Both the position numbers and the translations under genes were made by a program. Below the pieces are notes generated by a model. It did no database searches and was not told where the DNA came from. It was given only the letters and a program-made list of their open reading frames with translations. Source: Desulfobacterales bacterium (GTDB taxonomy: Bacteria > Desulfobacterota > Desulfobacteria > Desulfobacterales > RPRI01). Taken from it: DNA of 12,072 nucleotides. Within the stretch, counting starts at the first letter, position 1. Each line of letters opens with the position of its first letter. Shown here one piece after another: positions 1 to 7,900 of this stretch. The stretch lies in assembly GCA_020052975.1 (NCBI GenBank), contig JAGVOC010000007.1, positions 1 to 12,072 on the forward strand, in the 5' to 3' direction.

Positions 1-3
1 CCA

Positions 4-498
4 TCAGAGCTTCTGCAAAGCCCTTCTCACCGCTTTTTCCTTTCTGGAAAGCTGCCGGGGGTTTCCCTTTCTCCGGTGATCATAATACTCATTCTCCTCC
101 TCCTCTTCTTCCTCATCAGAAAGAAACAGTGCATGCCGCGCAATGGCATTGAGAAAATCCTCTGACGAGACGGGGATGGAACCCGTGGACCATGCATGGT
201 CGGCGATATCCCTGTCTGAAGTGACCACAATCCATTCGCAACGGTGCGAGGAGAGAAGACGCTTGATGACAGCATCTGCCTTGTCACCGATGCGGGAATA
301 GATAATTTTCACCCCTCCGACAACTAATTTCTGCTCCTGTGCCTCCCCTGTCTTCCATCCGTCGAACACAACGGTAATATCATGACCTCTCGTCTTCCTG
401 TATTCAATGAGCGCGTCAATGAGGGCGTCTCTCTGTTTTTTCAGGTCACGGTGAGAGATGCCGATAAGGTTATATCCGTCCAGAATAAGGAAAGAGAT
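4..498 (-). CDS. YacP-like NYN-domain RNase, AUC start
   Basis: Predicted cytoplasmic 164-residue NYN (PIN-like) protein of the YacP/DUF901 family; the Bacillus subtilis member Rae1 is a ribosome-associated endoribonuclease. The N-terminus reads (M)SFLILDGYNLIG, the family's typical opening strand with the first acidic residue, Asp7. Further acidic residues expected in the metal site are Asp46 (VVFDGW), Asp72/Asp75 (IGDKADAVI) and Asp95/Asp97 (TSDRDIA). The C-terminal tail KGNPRQLSRKEKAVRRALQKL-like segment is the usual basic family ending. The first ATG/GTG/TTG in frame is a GTG at 369, but starting there would delete the conserved DGYN strand. The frame stays open upstream to a stop at 529-531 with no ATG, GTG or TTG; an ATC at 496-498 lies 6 nt after a perfect AGGAGG (505-510), so I chose it. 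A run of seven Glu sits in a linker before the tail. It follows the TraB gene by 19 nt, so they are probably co-transcribed. Family call is firm; the start codon is inferred. Confidence 0.85.
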   Translation of the reverse strand: MSFLILDGYNLIGISHRDLKKQRDALIDALIEYRKTRGHDITVVFDGWKTGEAQEQKLVVGGVKIIYSRIGDKADAVIKRLLSSHRCEWIVVTSDRDIADHAWSTGSIPVSSEDFLNAIARHALFLSDEEEEEEENEYYDHRRKGNPRQLSRKEKAVRRALQKL

Positions 499-504
499 AG
501 CGCG

Positions 505-510
505 CCTCCT
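505..510 (-). promoter_or_regulatory. Ribosome binding site that fixes the AUC start
   Basis: Perfect AGGAGG on the minus strand, 6 nt before an ATC codon at 498-496. No ATG, GTG or TTG lies in frame between this site and the conserved DGYN motif, so the site is the main argument for an AUC initiation codon. Confidence 0.7.
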
Positions 511-517
511 TGGATCA

Positions 518-1423
518 TCAGAGTTTTTCTATAGTATACCCTTTGCTTTTCAACAATTCGATGATGCCCCGGTCTCCTACAAGATGCCCGGCGCCGACAA
601 TCACAAAGCAGGTTTCTCTCTTTTTCAGATACCCTTCAATTTTCGATGTCATATTTCTGTTTCTCTGATACATGAGCTTCTCATAGACCTGGGACAAACT
701 TCCTTCATCTGAACCGTTTTTCATCACGATTGATTCAAGCCGTTTCGTATCGCCGGTCTGCCAGGCACGGAGCAGTGCATCAGCCTCGGCTTCGGCTTCG
801 TAGGCCTGCACATCCTTCAGGGTCTCCAGTAAAAACATCTCCTGTTCGCGGTCGGAAAACCCTGACAGGAGGTTGATCTGGTATTCAAAGCTTTCGAGTT
901 CTTCGATCCTTTTCTTCGGCAATGCTTTCGAGGTGAAATGCATCTCGATGCCGTAATTCGGGTCGAAGCCCAGTTTCGCAAGCTCGAACGAGGTAATAGT
1001 CAGGGCAAGGAACCACGGCTTCTGTCTTGATACAAGCCAGAGGGGGATGCCGAGTTTCTCATACTGCTTTTTTACCAGCGAATAAGTTTCTGCGGACACA
1101 TGGTTTTCAAGGGTGTCATCCCCTGTATAGAATGCGGTATCAATCAGTTTCTCCATATCGACCCGTGCAATATCGTTAATGTTCGCTTCCACCACTACCA
1201 AATCAGAAACATCGAACGCATCTTCAATCTTCCTGGCCAGAGGGTATGCCTCCTTCTTCATGAAATGGAGCGAGCCCAGGATATAGACAGTATTTGTCTC
1301 CGACGTGGCCTTCCAGAGAAAATTCTTCCGACCCCCTGCAACCGCATCCTCTCCGAATATGGTGAGACAGAGAAGACCAAGAATAAATAAAAGCAACAGA
1401 ATTTTGATGAAATATTTTTTCAT
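518..1423 (-). CDS. TraB/GumN family secreted protein
   Basis: A 301-residue TraB/GumN-family (Pfam TraB, Tiki-like) protein. Residues 1 to about 29 form a signal peptide: MKKYFIK, a Leu-rich hydrophobic core, and a possible AVA cleavage site. The Cys at 19 does not sit in a lipobox. The mature part starts with WKATSETNTVYILGSLHF, which contains the first GxxH motif (Gly50-His53), followed by VVVEAN with the conserved Glu79. The second GxxH motif (GAGH, 277-280) lies near the C-terminus in VIVGAGHLVGDRGIIELL. These two motifs plus the Glu are the proposed metal ligands of the family; Tiki proteins are metalloproteases, but the bacterial members' substrates are mostly unknown. Location is probably periplasmic or surface. 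It is the first gene of a minus-strand pair with the YacP-like gene and is transcribed away from the giant C25 gene. The ribosome binding site is unusually far (15 nt) from the ATG; see the hairpin entry. Confidence 0.9.
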   Translation of the reverse strand: MKKYFIKILLLLFILGLLCLTIFGEDAVAGGRKNFLWKATSETNTVYILGSLHFMKKEAYPLARKIEDAFDVSDLVVVEANINDIARVDMEKLIDTAFYTGDDTLENHVSAETYSLVKKQYEKLGIPLWLVSRQKPWFLALTITSFELAKLGFDPNYGIEMHFTSKALPKKRIEELESFEYQINLLSGFSDREQEMFLLETLKDVQAYEAEAEADALLRAWQTGDTKRLESIVMKNGSDEGSLSQVYEKLMYQRNRNMTSKIEGYLKKRETCFVIVGAGHLVGDRGIIELLKSKGYTIEKL

Positions 1424-1425
1424 TG

Positions 1426-1459
1426 TTACTATATTACACTCCTTTAAAATTTATAGTAA
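1426..1459 (-). promoter_or_regulatory. Hairpin presenting the TraB-gene ribosome binding site in its loop
   Basis: TTACTATA (1426-1433) and TATAGTAA (1452-1459) form a perfect 8-bp inverted repeat with an 18-nt loop. On the minus strand the loop holds AAAGGAG (1439-1445), the only good Shine-Dalgarno sequence for the ATG at 1423. The 15-nt gap from this site to the start codon is too long in linear form; folding of the downstream arm could shorten the effective distance. The stem is all A-T except one G-C pair, so stability is modest. Confidence 0.4.
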
Positions 1460-1513
1460 AAATATTTTCTTGTTTATAAAAGACAAAAATATGTCCTAAA
1501 AGGTGACAAAATA

Positions 1514-1529
1514 TGGCAGTACTGCTGCA
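1514..1529 (+). promoter_or_regulatory. Candidate sigma-54 promoter (distal) or operator palindrome
   Basis: TGGCAG-N5-CTGCA keeps the invariant GG-N10-GC spacing of sigma-54 promoters (GG 1515-1516, GC 1527-1528) and matches 9 of 11 consensus positions of TGGCAC-N5-TTGCA. It would give a leader of about 450 nt before the giant gene. The same place contains the perfect 10-bp palindrome GCAGTACTGC (1516-1525), so it may instead be a repressor or activator site acting on either divergent gene. Confidence 0.3.
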
Positions 1530-1700
1530 GTTCTATGATTTCCATAATTAATGCAATGAACAAGCCTGCACCCTGAATAAGATTACATAGCTTTAAGAAG
1601 GCAGGATAAGTCCCCTTTCAGCATGGCTGACGGGCACATTAACTTTAATTATCTTCTAACTTCCTGAAAATATGCAATTAAAACCCCCATGAAAAAATAA

Positions 1701-1719
1701 CCCCCCTACCCAGGGAGTA
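1701..1719. promoter_or_regulatory. GC-rich inverted repeat, possible regulator binding site
   Basis: CCCT-ACCC-AGGG (1704-1715) is a short perfect inverted repeat inside CCCCCCTACCCAGGGAGTA, standing out sharply from the AT-rich surroundings. It lies about 105 bp upstream of the candidate -24/-12 element at 1820-1835, a usual distance for an enhancer-binding activator site. No specific regulator can be named from the sequence. Confidence 0.3.
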
Positions 1720-1819
1720 TTGTAAAAACGTCTTTTAATGCCTTAAAATGAAGCTGGGATAAAAGATTCTGAAAATTTCCTGGATGATAACTAAAGGCTA
1801 CCAGGGAACTAACCAATCA

Positions 1820-1835
1820 AGGCATACTATTTGCT
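1820..1835 (+). promoter_or_regulatory. Candidate sigma-54 promoter (proximal) for the C25 gene
   Basis: AGGCAT-ACTAT-TTGCT has GG at 1821-1822 and GC at 1833-1834 with exactly 10 bases between them, and an intact TTGC at -12. It departs from TGGCAC at two positions. A start site near 1846 would leave a leader of about 150 nt before the ATG at 1995. Confidence 0.4.
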
Positions 1836-1858
1836 TATTTATATAACTAACTATTATG

Positions 1859-1864
1859 TATAAT
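1859..1864 (+). promoter_or_regulatory. Consensus -10 box TATAAT
   Basis: Perfect TATAAT, but the window 16-18 bp upstream holds only weak -35 matches (TATTTA or TTATTT), and the region is AT-rich, so chance occurrence is likely. It is an alternative to the sigma-54 candidates for transcription of the C25 gene. Confidence 0.3.
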
Positions 1865-1980
1865 AAAAGACGCATAAATGGGCCGGATAAAATGACGTTA
1901 CAAGATTACCGGGAAATAAGATATTCCTATTGTTATATAAAATATAAAAATAGGCTATCAGGAATAATACTTATGGTTCC

Positions 1981-1987
1981 AAGGAGG
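1981..1987 (+). promoter_or_regulatory. Strong ribosome binding site for the C25 gene
   Basis: AAGGAGG lies 7 nt before the ATG at 1995 but only 1 nt before the ATG at 1989. This makes 1995 the better start. Both ATGs sit inside the perfect palindrome CATGATCATG (1988-1997). Confidence 0.75.
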
Positions 1988-1994
1988 CATGATC

Positions 1995-4900
1995 ATGGAC
2001 TTTAAAAATTTTGCAAAGCAACTTGCTCAGATTTTCATTGTGCTGTTGCTGATCTTAAATGCTTCATATACTTACGCTGCAACAGCAGCGGGCTACAGCG
2101 ACTACTACATCCCGGGTGACGAGGCAAGCATGTGGACTATATTAAACACCCTTGACGCCTCAAGCACCACTCCCATGCACTGTCTCATTTCAGTTACCGC
2201 GTGGTCTAACAACACTATCGTCTATTATGACCACTGGGAAAATGGCTATTCCTTCGACCCCACGAACCCATTTGCCACCGCCGATGAAATACATAGTTTA
2301 ACATCTGCCGGGGACGTGAAGATATTTGAGTCCTCTAATATTCCTACCGCACCAAGAGGCACAGGTCAATATTACGATGGCGGCGACCGGATATACGCGG
2401 CCGGCGGTGTGGTTACGGTCACCCGCTCAAGCTGGATCGAGGCGCGAGGGGTAGGCAATCAGGCTGTAGCCTGGGAGATTTACCCTGTCAAGCCCCAGCT
2501 CACCACGTATGTTCTGCCGTTTGGAGAAAACCTCGGGTTCGTTGACTTTAGACGGGTATTCGTCCTGATTCAAGCCACTGAGAATAATACCACTGTCCAG
2601 GTAGATCTTAATAACGATGGCATTTTCGATAGCCTGAACCAAAATCGTGATGGTGACAAAACAGACGCAGGTGACACGAATATAATTACCCTCCAGCGGG
2701 GCCAGACCTTTCTCCTTGACCGTACGAGTGCCTGCCTCAATGGGGGAACTCTCTGCACTACAAACCCGGGGAATCTTAACTCAGGGACGTTAATCCAGGG
2801 AAATACAACCCTTCAGGTCAAGTACGTTGCGGGTGATGTGAACTGGATGTATATGGCAAGAGGATTCAGCGCGTTCCCCCGGGGGTATTGGACTAAGGAT
2901 TATTACGGCCCGCTGGATGAGCCAACAAACTCTAGAATTACCGACTATTTTTTGTATAACCCGCATTCCAGCAGCATTGCCATTGATTGGGAATCAAGCT
3001 CAGGCAGTGGTTCCTTTACTATTGGGGCAAACGCCACTGTTTCGTTCAGAGCAGCCAGTGGAGGGTCTGTACCACAAGATTCCGGAATTTACTTCAAGGG
3101 TTCCGACGTCTTCTGGGGTGTCGGTGTCGGTGACTCTACGCAGGATTTGTATGAATGGGGATACAGCCTCCTGCCTTCCACAATGCTATATGATGAACAC
3201 TTCCTCGGATGGGCCCAGGACTCTAATCCACCCATCGCAGGCCGCACAGACAACGGCGTTTTCCTTATGGCAGCCCAGGACAATACGCGGGTTTTTGTAG
3301 ATCTGAACAACGACGGCACACCCGACCAGACCTATACTCTTGACCGTCTTCAGTCCCAGTATATTACCGACCCTACGGATGGTGACCTGACCCAAACGCA
3401 TTTTTGGGCAACAGGGCCATTCACCTTGGCTTACGGCCAGAACGCTGACACCGCCTCCACGCCACAGTATGGCATGGACCTCGGTTATGTAGCCATCCCC
3501 GGTACAGACTTTGTCTCCCTCGTTCTTACTGTGGATAAGTCGGTCTCGCCACAGGTTGTACCAACCGCATCGGGCTCTACGGCGGTCTTTACTATAAAAG
3601 TCAACTCGCAGAAATATACCTTGGATGGAGGAGCAAACGGTGTTACTGTTACCGATATCCTGCCGCCGAGTTGGCAATACGTCTCCGGAAGCACGACCAT
3701 CACCAAACCGGATAAGAGCACAGGGACTGCAAATCCGACGGTGACAGGGGCGGGAACGGCGGGTAATCCTTACGTATTGGCATGGTCAAGTCTCGACCTT
3801 GGCACTAACGGAACGCCGGGCATGGCAGAAAACCAGGAAGTCACCATCACCTTCACGGCGCAGACGACGACAGCTCTTGCCGTTGGAACACTCAGCCAGA
3901 ACAGGGTGAAGGCCGTCGGCAAAAGGACTTTCGGCACCCCGATTCAGACACAAACATTCACCGCGACTGATTTTGCCTACGTGGCGTCAGGTAACATACA
4001 GATTGCAAAAACATCAAACGCAGCGACACCGCTCTATCCGGGCAACACGTTCACATACACTGTGACAGTCACCAACCCTGCCTCCGCAACATCAAACCAA
4101 ACAGGTATCTCGATCTACGATCCATTGCCGGCCGGACTCAGCTATGTCGCAGGGAGTTCCCGGATAACAGGATACCAATCAGTTACGCTAACGGATAATG
4201 TTCACGATAGTTTTAGTTCGGCAGTCTATAACAGTAATACGGGTGGCACAGCAAACTGGGCAGGTGTCTGGGTCGAAAGCGATGCCAGCCAAAGTGCCTC
4301 TGCCGGCTCTGTGCGCATTACTGGCGGCCAGTTGCGCCTCGCCGGCACTGCAGGCACCTCCACAAGCAATATCTACCGCCAGGTAAATTTAAGCAGTGCT
4401 ACCTCCGCAACATTGACCTTTGATTACGACACAGCAAGCCTTGATGCTTCGGATCATACTTATTTTGAAATCGCCGCTTCTCCAAGCGGGCCCTGGACAA
4501 TTGTGCATGACTTTTCGAATGACGACAACGGTCCTATAACCTATACAATTCCGAACAGCCTATGGACCAGCACCACTACAATCCGTTTTCGTACAACGGG
4601 CTATAATACAATTAATGAGTATTTGTATATTGATAATGTCGACATCAGATACACGCATACGGTTAATTCTTCCGTAACCAGTCCGGCAGGCACTCCGCCT
4701 AATTTCGTCTCCTCCTCTGACGGTTATTCTCTCACACCCGGTCAACAAATGACTCTGACGTACAACGTCACCGTCGATAACCCGCTTGCCACCGGGATAG
4801 ATGAGATAACAAATACAGCCTATGTAAACAGCAGCGAAATTATTTTACCTTTAAGCGCAAGCGTTACAAATCTTGTTGTGAACCCGTCTTCCCAAAGCGC

Positions 4901-7900
4901 CACAGTGGGGGACCGGGTCTGGTTCGATATCGATGGTGATGGTGTTCTGGATGTCGGCGAACCTGGGTTGGTCAATGTGGAAGTGACCCTGAAAGACCAG
5001 TTCGGGACCCCGGTCATGACGACAACGACCAATGCAACAGGTCATTACCAGTTTATTAATGTGAGACCCGGCAATGGCTATTATGTGGAAGCCTCTCCAG
5101 CCACGCTGCCGGCAGGCCTTCTGCAAACCGCTCCTGCAGGCCGCAGCGACAACCGCACAAATGCCTTCAATCTGACCAATGGTCTTTCTTATATGACTGC
5201 TGACCTTGGATACAAGTCTGCACCGGGATATGCCGCTATAGGCACTATCGTCTGGAGCGATGCAAACAGCAGCGGCACCCGTGACGCGGGGGAACCCGGG
5301 ATTGCCGGGGTGACCGTACAGCTCTTTCAGGACGATGGTGACGGTATATTCGAACCAACTACAGAAGACACACTATGGAGCACTACCACTACAGCGGCAG
5401 CTGGCAATTACCTCTTCACCGGCGTTCCGGCCAACGGTACTGAAGACTATTTCGTATATGTTGACGGATCACAGGCGACCCTTGCAGGGTATACGCGGAC
5501 TTCGCCGCCTACCAACCCGCTCTATGTCAATAATCTCGTCGCAGGCAACGTGATCCAGTATGCAAACTTCGGGTATAACAGCGGAGCAACTTTCTCCATT
5601 ACAGACGGGGTGTGGTTTGATGCAGACGGCGATGGTTTTCTGGACGCCGGCGAAACAGGGATTTCCCTGGTAACGGTCGACCTGCTGGACGCAAGTCTTT
5701 ATAGTATTGCAAACACATTGACCGATTCCAATGGATACTTCACCTTCTCCGGAGTCATAGGCGGCGCAGCTGACTATACCATCAGAATCACTGACACGAA
5801 CAGTAAACTGGCGAACTATTTCGGCACGACTGCCGCTGCAATATCCGGCACGAAACAAATCCCGAACCTTACCGGCAACGTAGACAATACCTCTGTGCCT
5901 AACTTTGGATACAATCTCAAGAACTCGATCGGCGATACGGTGTTCAACGATATTAACGGCAACGGCACACAGGATACGGGTGAACCGGGAATCACCGGAA
6001 TTACCGGGAAGTTGTACAATGATGTAAACGGCAATGGAAGGATAGATATCCCGGGCGACGCTGTTATCGCAACCCTTACCACCGATGCCTACGGCCACTA
6101 TCTCTTCTCAGGATTGAGCAACGGGTATTATATTGTAAGCATTGAGTCACCGCCGGCCGGGTATACATATACCGGAACTGACAGTGACAACAACCCTGCA
6201 AACGGGCAGCAACAGGCCGCACGTATCGTCAGTAACGGCAATGTTCTGAACATAGACTTTGGATATTATGCTGCTGCAAATCGCAGTGTGTCAGGAAGAA
6301 TATGGAATGATATAAATAATGACGGTAGCGACAGCGGGGAATCCGGCATAGCCGGAGTGACTATTGCTCTGCAGCAAGGGAGTAGTGTCATTGCCACCAC
6401 TTCCACTGCCTCCGATGGCACATACAGCTTCAGCGGTCTGCCGAGCGGCACTTACACAGTCGTGATCACAGATAACACTGCGGTTCTAAGCGGCTACATC
6501 GGCACCTTTGAATATACCGAGGGCACGGGAGGTTCTTTCAACGGTCAGGAAACAGTAGATCTGAACAGCGGCGACCAGACCGGAATCAATTTTGGCTATG
6601 TACTCCCTATAGTCCCGACTAAAGTAGTCCTCTCGTTTTTTGGCGCCTATGTTCATAACGGTCAGGTAGTAGTGGAATGGGAAACAGCGTCCGAACAGAA
6701 TACATTGGGCTTTTACCTTTTAAGACTTGACCCACACACAGGGGACTACTGGAGCATCACCAGTGGACTCCTCCCGTGCATGATCACTGACCTGAGAGGC
6801 GGAATATATTCCCTCATCGACAGGGAAGCGCTTCCCGGCCAGACATACCGATATAAGCTTGTCGAGGTCGAAAGAGACGGCAACCAGATTATTTACGGTC
6901 CATTCAGCGTCTCAGCAGCAGAAAAAGATAATGCCGCCAACCTTTACAGCACCAATATGAGTTCGGTACAGACACTCGCCAAAGGAAGCCCGTCTCAGCC
7001 TTCTGATTACAGCCGAAGAGCGAAGCAACCGTCAGCAGTTCAGGAGACCCTCATGCAGGCAAGAAAGATGTTAGGGAAGTCCACCTTTGCTCTCAAGCAG
7101 AATAATTCCGCTCCAGTCAATGGAAGCAGGATCAAAATACCTATTAAAGAGGATAGCTTATATTATATGGATGCGAACGATATATTCGCTCTCACTGGCA
7201 TTAATCCTGGAATGGTCAGGAACTCGATAGGTCAGGCACAGTTCGCGATGAGCAATCAAGGACACCCCGTTGCATACTTACCTGCCAACGGTTATGCGGG
7301 CATATATTTCTACGGCACTGGAATAGAAAGCGCATACACACGGGACAACGTCTACTGGATCGATAGTGGGAGAGGGACTAGAAAAGGAATAACCATGAGA
7401 AATGAGGGGTTGACTCCTCCCGGTTCCACAAATCCTAACAGGACCTTTATCGAAAATATGCATATCGAACAGGATCTTATCCCAAATATGGGTCAGACGG
7501 ATAACCCTGCAGAAGACTACTGGAATTGGGATTTGATCTTTTTGAGCACATACTATTCCGATGGCCCGAAGAGTTTCACTTTTTCCGTAAACGGAAAAGC
7601 AGATACACAAACCTCAGCAATGCTGCAGGTGCATCTGGTCGGCGGCTCGGATACAGGCACAAACCCCGACCATCACGTTGTAGTCAGACTGAATGGTCAG
7701 CAGATTGGAGAGGGTTGGTGGGCAGGGCTGAACCCTTACACACTTACGGCCACCTTCAACCAGTCTTTGATCAATGAAGGGGAAAACACGATCGAAGTGC
7801 AGGGTTTGCGCGATGCCGGCATTGCCTGGAGCATGTTCCTTATCGACTCATTTGACCTTACCTACATGAGACGCTATGAGGCGGTGGACAATAAACTCTT

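Larger units (their letters stand above)
1424..1994. other. Divergent intergenic region without a gene
   Basis: AT-rich stretch of about 570 bp between the minus-strand TraB gene and the plus-strand C25 gene. The ORFs in it are short (12, 14 and 37 codons) and none has convincing coding character. I see no tRNA, known riboswitch core or rho-independent terminator. What can be supported are the candidate promoters, the inverted repeat and the ribosome binding sites listed separately. Confidence 0.7.

Noticed and set aside
458..712. 84-codon plus-strand frame
   Set aside because: It is antisense to the end of the TraB-family gene and the start of the YacP-like gene, with no motif of its own.
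1776..1806. CCTGG...CCAGG stem as a leader riboswitch
   Set aside because: A 5-bp stem without any conserved c-di-GMP or other riboswitch core, and it would lie upstream of the likely transcription start.
1989..1991. ATG at 1989 as the start of the giant gene
   Set aside because: Only 1 nt separates it from AAGGAGG; the ATG at 1995 has the normal 7-nt spacing.
1892..2005. 37-codon frame (Tyr-rich) overlapping the start of the giant gene
   Set aside because: It has only a weak Shine-Dalgarno and low-complexity AT-rich codons; its end covers the real start signals. A regulatory upstream ORF is possible but unsupported.
3186..3677. 163-codon open frame on the minus strand
   Set aside because: It lies wholly antisense to the C25 protein's N-terminal region and has no ribosome binding site or recognisable motif.
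5469..6098. 209-codon open frame on the minus strand
   Set aside because: It is antisense to the SdrD-B repeats of the giant protein; its Val/Ile/Cys-rich translation mirrors the Asp/Gly-rich repeats and matches no known family.
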